This document shows positions 1 through 8,911 of a stretch of 64,000 nucleotides of DNA, piece by piece (positions within the stretch are counted from its first letter, which is position 1; each line of letters opens with the position of its first letter). The DNA lies in contig NZ_LGDG01000237.1 in the NCBI RefSeq assembly GCF_001279775.1, forward strand, positions 1 through 64,000, written 5' to 3'. The position numbers were made by a program, and so were the translations under genes. Source of the DNA: Streptomyces sp. MMG1533. Lineage in GTDB: Bacteria > Actinomycetota > Actinomycetes > Streptomycetales > Streptomycetaceae. The notes under the pieces are model-generated. The model was given only the letters and a program-made list of their open reading frames with translations, had not been told where the DNA came from and did not search any database.

Positions 1-99
1 ACGCGACGCGGAGTTCACGCGACGCGGAGTTCACGCGACGCGGAGTTCACGCGACGCGGAGTTCACGCGACGCGGAGTTCACGCGACGCGGAGTTCACG
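1..99. repeat. 16-bp tandem repeat, six copies, truncated by window edge
   Basis: The unit ACGCGACGCGGAGTTC is repeated six times without mismatch from base 1 to 96, followed by the first bases of a seventh. The array may continue to the left of the window. No gene covers it convincingly; the reading frames through it are simple-sequence artefacts. Role unknown. Confidence 0.95.
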
Positions 100-327
100 A
101 CCGCCCACCTGAACCCGGCCCGCCTGGGCAGGCGCCTTGAGCGGAGGCACCTGCCCGGGCCGACGGAGAAACAGCGCCAGGGCGGCCGTACGCCATCGCA
201 TGGGGCCGAGGAAAGCAACCACCCCGCCCTCGACGAACACCTCACCCGGAACCCCCGCGCCCGAGGGCCGACCACCGGCCGAACGACCACCGGCCGAACG
301 AGCCGCCCCGCATGGAAGAGAGACGCC

Positions 328-1146
328 ATGGCACTCACCGCCCGTATCCGCACCCGTGACGGCTGGGCCGTCCCCCATGCGGTGGTCACGGTGACCGACA
401 TGACCGGTACACAGATCGCGCGCGCCGAGACCGACCCCGACGGCAACGTCACGGAGGACACGCACCTCACCCCGGGCCCGTACACCGTGATCGTCACCGC
501 GGTCGGCTACGCCCCCACAGCATCCACCGCACTCGTCACGGCGAGCGGCCGCGCCGACGTCGGCCAGGTCGTCCTCGGCCGGCAGGCGGGCGTCGAGCTG
601 CCGCCGCCGGGCCCCTGGACCATCGACCCGGCCCACTCCTCCGTCGCGGCGGTCGCCCAGCACCTGGGCATCTCCAGCGTGCACGGCCGTTTCACCGACT
701 TCGGCGGACGCATCGAGATCGCCGCGGACGTGGAGAAGTCCCGTGTCAAGGCGGTGATCCGCGCGGCCTCGATCGACACGGGCAACGGCACGCGCGACGA
801 CCACCTCAGGTCTCCCGACTTCCTGGACGCCGAGCGTCACCCGGAGATCACCTACCGCTCCACCGGCCTCACCCCCGCCGGCACCGACCGCTGGACGGTT
901 CACGGCGACCTGTCCCTGCACGGAGTCGTACGACCCGTCGACCTGACCCTCATCCACCTCGGCACCGGCCCCGACCCCTGGGGCGGGACCCGCGCGGCCT
1001 ACCGCGCCACGGCCCAACTACGGCGCGAGGACTTCGCGATGAACTACAACCAGGTCCTGCAGGCCGGCATCGCGGCCATCGGCACCACGCTCAAGGTGGA
1101 GCTGGACATCCAGGCGGTGCAGGGCGAAAGCCTGCCTCTACCTTGA
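328..1146 (+). CDS. YceI family protein with N-terminal carboxypeptidase-regulatory-like domain
   Basis: A 272-aa protein in two parts. Residues about 1-90 form a beta-sandwich resembling carboxypeptidase-regulatory/transthyretin-like domains (PHAVVTVTDMTG, LTPGPYTVIVTAVGY). Residues about 95-265 are a YceI lipocalin-like domain (WTIDPAHSSVAAVAQH, VHGRFTDFGG, DDHLRSPDFLDAERHPEI, GDLSLHGVVRPVDL). YceI proteins bind isoprenoid-type lipids. There is no signal peptide, so a cytoplasmic location is likely, unlike the periplasmic E. coli protein. The ATG follows an AGAGAGACG ribosome site. The fusion is common in Streptomyces. It lies just outside the accessory tRNA-Tyr locus and is probably the host gene flanking it. 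Confidence 0.85.
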   Translation: MALTARIRTRDGWAVPHAVVTVTDMTGTQIARAETDPDGNVTEDTHLTPGPYTVIVTAVGYAPTASTALVTASGRADVGQVVLGRQAGVELPPPGPWTIDPAHSSVAAVAQHLGISSVHGRFTDFGGRIEIAADVEKSRVKAVIRAASIDTGNGTRDDHLRSPDFLDAERHPEITYRSTGLTPAGTDRWTVHGDLSLHGVVRPVDLTLIHLGTGPDPWGGTRAAYRATAQLRREDFAMNYNQVLQAGIAAIGTTLKVELDIQAVQGESLPLP

Positions 1147-1199
1147 CCCGAACAGGCTGTGCGGCCCGCCCTGTACGCGCCCGAAGGGGCCGTATGGTG

Positions 1200-1250
1200 T
1201 GGCGGCGCCAGGATTCAAACCTGGGAAGGCCGAGCAGGCAGATTTACAGC
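1200..1250 (-). other. tRNA-Tyr 3'-end fragment, att-like copy 1 (outer boundary)
   Basis: About 50 bases match the 3' half of the intact tRNA-Tyr at 8912-8993 (T-arm, acceptor 3' strand and anticodon region as far as the TTTACAG complement of the anticodon loop) with three substitutions. The 5' half of the tRNA is missing, so it is not a functional tRNA. Partial tRNA copies of this kind are left where an element integrates by recombination with the tRNA 3' end. The stop codon of the TIR-STAND gene lies 44 bases away. Confidence 0.8.
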
Positions 1251-1293
1251 GAGGTGGGGATCACGGCTCTGATGCTTTGGGCACTTGCCGGAT

Positions 1294-4185
1294 TCAGCTC
1301 TTCCTTCGCCGCTTGCGGACTTGCCGCGTTTTAAGAGAATTCAGCAGCCTTTGAGCTTCATGCGGCTTTCCCGAAGCAGTCAATTCCCGCGCAAGGTCAC
1401 GAGTGACCTGCTCAGTAAGCGGGTGGTCGTTCCCGAGGCTGCGGCGGCTTCGCATACGGGTGTCTTTCAGCAGCTGCACTGCGGTCGGACGCTGGCGAAG
1501 ACTGCCAAGAGTAATGGCGAGACTGTAGGCGGAGCGAAGCGTGTCGGGGTGATCCTCGCCGAGAACACGGCGCCGCCGATCGAGAGCTTCCTCATCCAAC
1601 CGGCGGGCCTCACCCAACTCCCCAAGACCACGCAAGGTAACGGCAAGACTATGGGCGGAGTCCAGGGCGTCGGGGTGATCCGCTCCGAGAACACGGCGGC
1701 GCCGATCGAGAGTGTCCTCATCCAGCCGGCGAGCCTCACCCAACTCCCCAAGACTGTGCAAGGTGATGGCGAGACTGTGGGCGGAGTCGAGGGCGTCAGG
1801 GTGGTCTGCCCCACGTACACGGCGAGCACGCTCGAGCGTATCCTCGCCCATCCGGCGAGCCTCACCCAACTCCCCGACACTTCGCAAGGTATTGGCCAGG
1901 CTGTTGGCGGAGCGGAGGGTCTCCGGGTGGTCCTCGCCGAGAACACGGCGCCGCCGACCGAGAGTGTCTTCTTTCATCTTGCGTGCCTCGTCGTACTTCC
2001 CAAGGCCGTGCAAGGTAATGGCGAGACCGTAGGCACAGTGGAGGGTGTCAGGGTGGTCCGACCCACGGGCACGGCGAGCACGCTCCAGAGCGTCCTCGCC
2101 CATCCGGAGGGCCTCATCGAACTCTTCGAGGCTGTCCAAAGTCGCGGCAAGGTTGTGGGCGGAGCGGAGGGTCTCCGGGTGGTCCTCGCCGAGAACACCG
2201 CGCCGCCGATGGAATGTGTCCTCATCCATCTGGCGGGCCTCGTCGTACTTCCCAAGGCCGTGCAAGACGATGGCGAGGTCGTTGGCGGAGCGGAGGGTCT
2301 CCGGGTGGTCCTCGCCGAGAACACGGCGCCGCCGACCGAGAGTGTCCTCGATTATTCGGCGACCCTCGTCGTAATTCCCGAGCTCGATTGTGGCCTGCCC
2401 AAGATACTGGGCTGCGGTGAGGGTGTCTTGGTCATCGTCGCCAAGGCTGCTTCGCCAGGTTTGAAACAGAGCCGTGGCGAGTTCAATAGCCGCACGCAGC
2501 TGGCCACTCCTGATGAGATAATAGGCGGCCTGTATGAGCGTCTTACGCAATCTAGGGTGCCGGGCAGCGCTGTATTGGCGTGCCGTGAGGTGTGAGGTGA
2601 GAGCTGCCCATTGGGACCAGGTGGCCGGGATGTCAGGATCGGGTGGTGTGGCCATCGAAAGGATCACGGTAACGTCGTCTTCCGCAGCCGCAGCGTCAGC
2701 TTCGTTCGACCGGTCGCGGAGGATGGCCTGGGTAAGCCGGTGGATTTGAAGTGTTTCGTGGTCGACGCGAGCAAGCCCGTACCGCGCCAATGGCTGGAGA
2801 GCCGCCTGAGGCCACATGAAATCATCCGAGTCGACTGCAACAGTGGCCAGCTGGTCGCGGGCGACTTCCAGCCATGCAATGGGGATGAGGTCCGGGCCGA
2901 GAAAGGCGCCGAGACGCAGCAAGTCGGCAGCGGCCGGCCAGTCGGCGGCCATGCGGGTGGTGGCAATATCAACGGCAGCGGCCAGTGGCGCAGGATAGCC
3001 GTGCGGGCCGCCGTTGGCCATGAGGGTGGCGGTCTTTTCTGTGAGCAGTAGGCGATAACGGTCCACGGTCATGCCGTTGCTGATTACCCCAGCCGCTTGA
3101 GCCATGGCCAGGGGAAGGTCGCCGAGGTCGTCCGCGAGGCCGTCGGCCTGTTCCGGGGCGACGCCGGCAATACGTGCGGTGAGATAGGCCAGCGAGTCGC
3201 TTCGGGCGAATACCCCCAGGTTCAGGTCGTGGACGCGATCGCTCCAGCCCGGGTTGCGCGAGGTGATCAGAACGTGGCCGGGGCCGGAGGGGATCAACCC
3301 CTCAAAGGATTGCGGGTCATCGGCATTGTCCAGAACGATCAGCCAACGGTCCTGGGTGCGCAAATGTTCCAACAGCGTGCGGGCATTGTGTTCGGCGCCG
3401 CCGTCCGGCTTTGCGACGCCCAGCCGACCGGCCAGCTCGCTATACCGGACGAGAATCTGGTCGGCTTGCTCAGCATCGATCCACCAGACGGTGTCGTACT
3501 GGCTGGCAAAGCGGTGGGCGTACTCCAGGGCGATTTGTGTCTTCCCGATACCGCCCAGACCGTGAAGGGCCACCGTCCGTCGACCACCCAGCAGACCGTC
3601 ACGCACCAGGGCGATCTGATTCTCACGTCCAGTGAAATGCGGATTGCGGTCTCGAACATTCCACACCTGCGGTATGAGGCCCGCACCGCTGGGCAGCCGA
3701 GGACGCTGACCTCCGAAGCCGTCGGGGGAGGTCCGTACGGGTGCGGATGGACCCGGAAAGCCCGGCTTCACCAGCGGGCCGGTGGGCCCGTCAACAGCAT
3801 TGAGCAGCGCGGAAATGGCTGCCTGCTCATCCAGACCGTGCAGGTCTTTTCGGATTACAGCACTGAGTATGTCGGGGATATCGGCGACCGTGAGGGGTTC
3901 GATCGCCAAAGGGATGAGGCGCTCGCGACGCGCGACGATAGAGGTCCATTCTTCATGGGTCCACCGAGTGCGGTCGAAGTATTGATTGGAGAACAGCGCC
4001 ACCACCGCGGTGGCGCGCCGCATGGCATCGCTCATGCGTTCGATGAAGTTGTCACCGGTCCGCCAATCCCAGACATCGATTTCTACACGATGACCGGCCT
4101 CTCGCAGGTGCCAGGCCACCCATTCCGCCCAGGCCCGGTCCGGCCCGGCGTAGCTGACGAAGACCGACTCTTCTGCTGGAATCAC
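1294..4185 (-). CDS. TIR-NB-ARC-TPR protein (STAND-type immune/sensor ATPase), copy 1
   Basis: 963 aa, GTG start preceded by a strong GGAGGGGG site. Residues 5-130 are a TIR domain (VFVSYAGPDRAWAEW; WTHEEW at 75-80 places a glutamate where NADase TIRs have the catalytic one). Residues about 185-500 are NB-ARC: Walker A GLGGIGKTQ at 209-217, Walker B WLIVLDNADD at 281-290, HVLITSRN and LGDLPLAM motifs. From about 590 there are roughly nine 42-residue TPR units of kinesin-light-chain type (RRRVLGEDHPETLRSAN). The tail is basic (RKRRRKS). By family logic the TPRs sense a trigger, NB-ARC oligomerises and TIR depletes NAD+. The architecture also matches FxSxx-COOH-system TPR proteins, but no partner genes are seen. 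The gene fills the segment between att copies 1 and 2. Confidence 0.88.
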   Translation of the reverse strand: MIPAEESVFVSYAGPDRAWAEWVAWHLREAGHRVEIDVWDWRTGDNFIERMSDAMRRATAVVALFSNQYFDRTRWTHEEWTSIVARRERLIPLAIEPLTVADIPDILSAVIRKDLHGLDEQAAISALLNAVDGPTGPLVKPGFPGPSAPVRTSPDGFGGQRPRLPSGAGLIPQVWNVRDRNPHFTGRENQIALVRDGLLGGRRTVALHGLGGIGKTQIALEYAHRFASQYDTVWWIDAEQADQILVRYSELAGRLGVAKPDGGAEHNARTLLEHLRTQDRWLIVLDNADDPQSFEGLIPSGPGHVLITSRNPGWSDRVHDLNLGVFARSDSLAYLTARIAGVAPEQADGLADDLGDLPLAMAQAAGVISNGMTVDRYRLLLTEKTATLMANGGPHGYPAPLAAAVDIATTRMAADWPAAADLLRLGAFLGPDLIPIAWLEVARDQLATVAVDSDDFMWPQAALQPLARYGLARVDHETLQIHRLTQAILRDRSNEADAAAAEDDVTVILSMATPPDPDIPATWSQWAALTSHLTARQYSAARHPRLRKTLIQAAYYLIRSGQLRAAIELATALFQTWRSSLGDDDQDTLTAAQYLGQATIELGNYDEGRRIIEDTLGRRRRVLGEDHPETLRSANDLAIVLHGLGKYDEARQMDEDTFHRRRGVLGEDHPETLRSAHNLAATLDSLEEFDEALRMGEDALERARRARGSDHPDTLHCAYGLAITLHGLGKYDEARKMKEDTLGRRRRVLGEDHPETLRSANSLANTLRSVGELGEARRMGEDTLERARRVRGADHPDALDSAHSLAITLHSLGELGEARRLDEDTLDRRRRVLGADHPDALDSAHSLAVTLRGLGELGEARRLDEEALDRRRRVLGEDHPDTLRSAYSLAITLGSLRQRPTAVQLLKDTRMRSRRSLGNDHPLTEQVTRDLARELTASGKPHEAQRLLNSLKTRQVRKRRRKS

Positions 4186-4387
4186 TACGCCCCCTCCGCT
4201 GGACGTCGCCCCTGCCGCGACGCCACATCCATGATCCCCCGTAAACGGTGACTACAGGGTGCGAATCATTGAGATCGCAGTGGTCCAGGCCGGCGAGTCT
4301 TGAGATGGCGCAGGACCGACAAGAGAATTGGCCGGTACAACTTCGGCTACCTCGCCGTCACCATGCCTCAACCACGGCCCTCGCCCG

Positions 4388-4768
4388 TCAGTTGGCACCC
4401 TGCCCTGGAGGACTGGGAAGCCCGCGGTCCCCGCGACTGCTCCCGCCACGATCACGAACGGGCCTGGAGCCGTGCCGCCGAGCTGCGACCGCGCTGAGCA
4501 ACACCCGCAGCCTCCTCACCGGATGATCCCTCCGCCGGAGTTGGCGAAAGCTGTCACGATCTTGGCGACATTTTCCGGCCTCGTGCCCGGAACGCGGGCG
4601 CTGAGTGGCCTCGCGCTCGTCGGCCACCGCGGTCTCTGCCGCCGTGGACGTCGCCCTACCGGTCGCTGTCGCAATCGCCGGGGTGTCTGTCGAGTCACCA
4701 ACTGCGGCGTAGCCGACCAGGATGCCGGCCCCGAGTCCAGCCACGGCAGCAATCACGTGCGTCAACAC
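4388..4768 (-). CDS. possible small membrane-anchored hypothetical protein
   Basis: A weakly supported reading of 126 aa from a GTG. The N-terminus (VLTHVIAAVAGLGAGILVGYAAVGD) reads as one hydrophobic membrane segment followed by an Ala/Thr-rich stretch, which looks like real coding sequence. The C-terminal half is Arg-rich and could be out of frame; another frame continues as a more natural-looking peptide ending at 4516, so the gene may be frameshifted. It is the only candidate gene in the 670 bases between the first TIR-STAND gene and att copy 2. Family unknown. Confidence 0.25.
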   Translation of the reverse strand: MLTHVIAAVAGLGAGILVGYAAVGDSTDTPAIATATGRATSTAAETAVADEREATQRPRSGHEAGKCRQDRDSFRQLRRRDHPVRRLRVLLSAVAARRHGSRPVRDRGGSSRGDRGLPSPPGQGAN

Positions 4769-4807
4769 CCCTCTGCCCAGCCTCAACCGCCGTATCGGTT
4801 CTGGAAG

Positions 4808-4849
4808 AGACCCCCTCCATTCCGCGTTTCCACAGATCGGAGGGGGTCT
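4808..4849. terminator. 11-bp inverted repeat beside att copy 2
   Basis: AGACCCCCTCC (4808-4818) and GGAGGGGGTCT (4839-4849) are perfect complements separated by 20 bases. The hairpin lies ten bases from the tRNA-Tyr fragment, in the same relative place as the terminator that follows the intact tRNA-Tyr, so it may be a tRNA terminator carried with the att copy or an element end. Confidence 0.55.
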
Positions 4850-4858
4850 TCCCCGATG

Positions 4859-4900
4859 TGGCGGCGCCAGGATTCGAACCTGGGAAGGCTGAGCCGGCAG
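4859..4900 (-). other. tRNA-Tyr 3'-end fragment, att-like copy 2 (middle boundary)
   Basis: 42 bases identical to the 3' end of the intact tRNA-Tyr (acceptor 3' strand, T-arm and variable-arm region), after which similarity stops. It separates the two TIR-STAND segments. Copy 2 is shorter but more exact than copy 1, which suggests a different insertion event or age. Confidence 0.85.
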
Positions 4901-4997
4901 TCTTACAACGGGCCGGATTCAGGCCGTCCGACCGGCAAATCGATTGTTGACGCGTGTCTCGGGGACGTCTGGGGAATTCCTCCGGCTTTTGAGAGTG

Positions 4998-7799
4998 TCA
5001 ACCACCTTGCAGCTGCGTAAGGCCGTCGAGCAGCGCTTTGGTGCTCATGGTGCCGGGGTGGTCCTCACCCAGCACCCGCCGTCGTCGGTCCACGGTGTCC
5101 CCGCCCAGCTCCAGCGCCTCCTCCACCCGCCCCGACTCCACCAGACAGATCACCAGGTTGTTCGCGCTGAGCAGGGTGCCGGGGTGGTCCTCACCCAGCA
5201 CCCGCCGTCGTCGGTTCAGGGTGTCCTCGGCCAGCTCCAGCGCCTCCTCCACCCGACCCAACTCCCCCAGATCAGTCGCCAGGTTGTTCGCGGTGCCGAG
5301 TGTGTCGGGGTGGTCCTCACCCAGCACCCGCCGCTGCCGGTCCAGGGTCTCCTCGCCCAGCTCCAGGCCCTCCTCCACCCGACCCGACTCCCCCAGCCGG
5401 ACCGCCAGGTTGGAAGCGGTGCGCAGGGTGTCGGGGTGGTCCTCACCCAGTACCCGCCGTCGTCGGTCCAGGGTGTCCTCGGCCAGCTCCAGGCCCTCCT
5501 CCACCCGACCCGACTCCGCCAGTCGGATCGCCAGGTTGTTCGCGCTGAGCAGGGTGTCGGGGTGGTCCGCACCCAGCACCCGCCGCTGCCGGTCCAGGGT
5601 GTCCTCGCCCAGCTCCAACGCCTCCTCCACCCGGCCCACGCCACCAAGATCAGCCCCCAGGTTGTTGGCGGTGCTCAGGGTGGCCGGGTGGTCCTCACCC
5701 AGCACCCGCCGCTGACGGTCCAGGACGTCCTCGGCCAGCTCCAACGCCTCCTCCACCCGACCCAACTCCCCCAGTCGGACCGCCAGGTTGGCCGCGATGC
5801 GCAGGGTCTCGGGGTGGTCCTCACCCAGCACCCCCCGCAGCCGACCCAACGTGTCCTCCTCCAGCTCCAACGCCTCCTCCACCCGACCCAACTCCCCCAG
5901 CGCGATGCACAGATTGGACGCGGTCACCAAGGTGAATTCGGCGTCCGCCCCCAATACCCGCCGCTGCCGATCGAACAAGTCGCGGTGTAGTGCATAGGCG
6001 CGACCGTGATCACCGACGGCAGCGGAAGCCAGGGCCAGGTAGTTGGCACCCCACCAGGTGTGCATGTGGTCGGGGCCCAGCAGGTCGGTCCAGGCCCGGT
6101 GGAGGTCTTCAAGACGGGCGAGGACCGCGGGCGCGCTGCCGCGATCTTTGAGGTAGATGCACGCTTCGCATGCCGCATAGCGGGCTTGGGCGGTGACCAG
6201 ATCGGTCGGATCGATCGCCAGCAGATGGGACAGCAAGTCGGGCCACCGAGGCCAGAAAGCAGGATCCCCCGCCCGACCAGGAAACGCCGCCGCCAGCAGG
6301 ATGCTGGCGTTGCGCGCCGCGGCGGCGCGGTCCTCGGTGGAGAGCTGGTCTTTGAGGACGGTCTGGGTGAGGCGGTGCAGGTGCAGGCTGCCGCCCGCGA
6401 CCCGGGCCAGCCCGTGCTGGTGAAGTGCCGACAGGACACGGCTTCTCGTGCGCCGGTCAGCCACCACCCGGCCCACGGATGAGGCCTCGTCAACCTCCTG
6501 CTCGGCACAGGCGTGCATGGCGAACGGTTCCGGGGCCAGCAGCGCGCAGGCGTTCATCACATCGGCCGCCTCCGGATCCTGGGCCCGCAGCCGCTGCATG
6601 CTCAGCCGGATCTGCGCGGCCAGCGACCACGGATAGTCCCGAGGCCGGCCCTCATCGGTCACCTCGCTGGCATTGCTGGCCATCAACTCCAGGTACTCGT
6701 CCACGGTCGTCGTCGTCAGCACCGCAGCCGCCTGGACCAGGGCCAGCGGCAGATCGTCCAGCGCCTCCGCCACCCTCCCTGCCTCTGCCTCCGACAGCCA
6801 CGAATTCCGAGCCCTCAGCAGGTGTACCGACTCGCGCCGTGCCAGCACGTCGACATCCAACGGCGAGGCCACTCCGTGCCAGTCCGGGTTGCGGGACGTG
6901 ATCAGCACATGCCCCGCCCCCGACGGCACCAACTCCGCCAGCGCAGCGGGATCCTCTGCGTTGTCGAAGACCACCAGCCAGCGCGACCGCGACCGCAACT
7001 CACGTCCCAGCGCCTGCACCGCCTCCTCGGGCGCCGTATCCGGCTGCGCAGCCCCGGTCTCGACCGCCAGCAAAGCCAGTTGGCCGGGAATCAGCGCCGG
7101 GTCTTCCGCCCGCACCCACCACGCCAGCTCGTACTCCCCGCAGAAACGGTGCGCGTACTCGGCAGCCAGCTGCGTCTTGCCCACCCCACCACGGCCGTCC
7201 AGCGCCACCACCGCCACCGCGCGCCCGCCCGCCAACCGGGAACGAACCTCCACCAGCAACTCATCCCGACCCACGAACCCGGCATTGCGGCTCGGCACGC
7301 TCCACACCCGCGGCAACGTCCCCGGCAACCGCGGCCCGGTCGCCCCCATGCTCCGCAACCGCCCCGCCGCGCCCCCGCCCGGAAATCCCGGCTGTCCCCT
7401 CGGAGGCCCCGCAGGTCCCTTCACAGCGGCCAGCAGCGCCTCCCGCGCCTCCTCCTCCCCCAGCCCGAAGAGCGCCGGTGCAATCAACGCCCGCAGCATC
7501 GGCGGCGCCACACAGTCCTCGACCCGCACCGGGATCACCTTCTCCCGGCCGGCCAGCTTCGCGGTCCACTCCTCAGTGGTCCACCGCTCAGAATCGAAAT
7601 ACGCGGCCGAGAACAACGCCACCATCGGCCCCGCAGCCAGCGCCCGGTCCATGTTGCGGACGAAGTTCTCCCCCGCCCCCCAGTGCCAGGCATCAAGCTC
7701 CACCTCATACCCGGCATCCTGCAGCTGCCAGGCCACCCACTCCGCCCACGCAAGATCCGCCCCCGCATGGCTGACGAACACCCGCACCCCGCCCGCCAT
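4998..7799 (-). CDS. TIR-NB-ARC-TPR protein (STAND-type immune/sensor ATPase), copy 2
   Basis: 933 aa from ATG 7799, chosen because the TIR domain begins a few residues on (VRVFVSHAGADLAWAEW); an upstream GTG at 7850 adds 17 residues with no ribosome site. TIR about 5-130 (WTTEEW at 73-78), NB-ARC about 165-480 (Walker A GRGGVGKTQ at 202-210, Walker B RWLVVFDNAED, HVLITSRN, LDDLPLAL), then TPRs to the C-terminus. The last eight TPR units are 42 residues each and nearly identical (QRRVLGEDHPDTL...GRVEEALELAEDTLD), encoded by 126-bp direct repeats. It is a full-length paralogue of the gene at 1294-4185, with the same orientation and placement relative to an att copy. Defence role is inferred. 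Confidence 0.88.
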   Translation of the reverse strand: MAGGVRVFVSHAGADLAWAEWVAWQLQDAGYEVELDAWHWGAGENFVRNMDRALAAGPMVALFSAAYFDSERWTTEEWTAKLAGREKVIPVRVEDCVAPPMLRALIAPALFGLGEEEAREALLAAVKGPAGPPRGQPGFPGGGAAGRLRSMGATGPRLPGTLPRVWSVPSRNAGFVGRDELLVEVRSRLAGGRAVAVVALDGRGGVGKTQLAAEYAHRFCGEYELAWWVRAEDPALIPGQLALLAVETGAAQPDTAPEEAVQALGRELRSRSRWLVVFDNAEDPAALAELVPSGAGHVLITSRNPDWHGVASPLDVDVLARRESVHLLRARNSWLSEAEAGRVAEALDDLPLALVQAAAVLTTTTVDEYLELMASNASEVTDEGRPRDYPWSLAAQIRLSMQRLRAQDPEAADVMNACALLAPEPFAMHACAEQEVDEASSVGRVVADRRTRSRVLSALHQHGLARVAGGSLHLHRLTQTVLKDQLSTEDRAAAARNASILLAAAFPGRAGDPAFWPRWPDLLSHLLAIDPTDLVTAQARYAACEACIYLKDRGSAPAVLARLEDLHRAWTDLLGPDHMHTWWGANYLALASAAVGDHGRAYALHRDLFDRQRRVLGADAEFTLVTASNLCIALGELGRVEEALELEEDTLGRLRGVLGEDHPETLRIAANLAVRLGELGRVEEALELAEDVLDRQRRVLGEDHPATLSTANNLGADLGGVGRVEEALELGEDTLDRQRRVLGADHPDTLLSANNLAIRLAESGRVEEGLELAEDTLDRRRRVLGEDHPDTLRTASNLAVRLGESGRVEEGLELGEETLDRQRRVLGEDHPDTLGTANNLATDLGELGRVEEALELAEDTLNRRRRVLGEDHPGTLLSANNLVICLVESGRVEEALELGGDTVDRRRRVLGEDHPGTMSTKALLDGLTQLQGG

Positions 7800-7948
7800 A
7801 TCCCGGCCACCCGCCACTCTGACCCCCGTACCAGCGCCGCGCCGTTCCACCCGTCGAGACTAGAACCCACCCACCGGACCGCACCCCCAATTGCCGCACA
7901 TCCCCACGCAGAGAAAGAGATGAGGCGGCGACGGGACTCGCAAGACGG

Positions 7949-8023
7949 GGCTGGGCGCGTCGCCGCACCACGGCCCAGGCTCTGGCACGGCGGTCACGGA
8001 TCGTGCTGGAGGGCACCGAAGGT
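7949..8023 (+). pseudogene. scrap of an IS630-type transposase N-terminus
   Basis: About 25 codons read GWARRRTTAQALARRSRIVL, the helix-turn-helix start typical of IS630-family transposases. Nothing upstream or downstream continues it; the sequence runs directly into the integrase relic. The match is short and read by eye. Confidence 0.5.
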
Positions 8024-8040
8024 GCACCACCGGTGCACCC

Positions 8041-8758
8041 GACGCCAGACTCGTCCGCCGCGCGCTCTACAACTGGGCCTTCAATAAGAACCGTTGGGAT
8101 CAGGAGATTCCCAACGACGTGGCCAAGGTTCTGGACTGGTTCGACCGCAAGTCGCTCCCCACGTCTGCGCTCTCTGAACGCCTGCTCGTTCGGGGCGCCC
8201 TCAGCGCCCTCTCCAAGAACTGGACGGCATGACCACAGCACCCGGAACGATCAACCGATAGCGCGCGATCTTCTACAACTCCCTTAACTCCCTTGAGTTC
8301 GCGGTAGAAGCGGACCTGCTCGCCGAGGGTCGGGGTCGGGCCTCCTCCAACTCTGAAGCACCGCCCCCGGAAGGCGGTCCGGCACGTGCCGATCCCGCCC
8401 GAACTGGTCTCCCTGCTCCTGGCACTCCACCTCGTACGGCGCGGCCCCCGACGGTCGGCTGTTCCAGACCATGCGGGGCGGTCTGATCCAGGACACCGGC
8501 TATGGCGAGGTCTGGGCTGCGTCTCGCACGCGTGCTCCAACACCGGCGGAGTTCGACACGACGTTGTCCAAGCGTCCTTATGATCTTCGTCATGCTGCGG
8601 TGTCCACGTGGCTCAGCTCCGGTGTGGAGCCTCAGCTCGTGGCAGAGTGCGCCGGCCACAGCGTGGCAGTGCCGTTCCGCGTGTGCGCGGAGTTCCTGAA
8701 GGACGGGGATGAGGCCGCGAACGCCAAGATCTCCGCTCGTCTGGAACGGCACGCCTAA
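8041..8758 (+). pseudogene. degraded tyrosine recombinase (SLP1/pSAM2-type integrase)
   Basis: Pieces of an actinomycete integrase are spread over three frames. Part 1 (8041-8232) reads RALYNWAFNKNRWDQEIPND..LDWFDRKSLPTSAL. Part 2 carries an in-frame stop after PGTINR and then FYNSLNSLEFAVEADLL. Part 3 reads VPIPPELVSLL then, shifted, GGLIQDTGYGEVWAA...RPYDLRHAAVSTWL...AGHSVAV, ending ISARLERHA. The HxxR box (LRHAA) survives, but the catalytic tyrosine of the usual FRVYAK motif is Cys (FRVCAE). The N-terminus is missing. Two or more frameshifts, a stop and the lost tyrosine make it inactive. Its 3' end faces the tRNA-Tyr, as expected for an element integrated there. Confidence 0.85.
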
Positions 8759-8857
8759 CGGGACTGGAGTCCTGTCCACGTCTCGTCCACGGACTCCGAG
8801 ACAGGGCGTTCGAACGCGAGACAGAGTGAGACAGTGCGTCGATCGCGAGGCACATGA

Positions 8858-8902
8858 CCAAGGGCCCGTGACCTGCTTAAACAGCAGGTCACGGGCCCTT
8901 GG
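8858..8902 (-). terminator. tRNA-Tyr terminator hairpin
   Basis: A perfect 20-bp inverted repeat with a 5-base loop (CCAAGGGCCCGTGACCTGCT / complement) lies ten bases beyond the 3' end of the tRNA-Tyr on the minus strand. Confidence 0.85.
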
Positions 8903-8911
8903 TTTCCCGTG

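Noticed and set aside
1..99. CRISPR array
   Set aside because: Repeats are directly adjacent without spacers; likewise at 63903-64000.
79..1017. 312-aa minus-strand open frame
   Set aside because: Antisense to the YceI gene and running into the 16-bp repeat.
1200..1250. Second tRNA-Tyr gene
   Set aside because: Only the 3' part is present; no acceptor 5' strand or D-arm. Same for 4859-4900.
1285..2595. 436-aa open frame on the plus strand
   Set aside because: Mirror of the TPR repeats of the minus-strand STAND gene; repetitive, with no family resemblance.
4944..5990. 348-aa plus-strand open frame rich in LLHPTQLPQ
   Set aside because: Antisense to the 126-bp TPR repeats of the second STAND gene.
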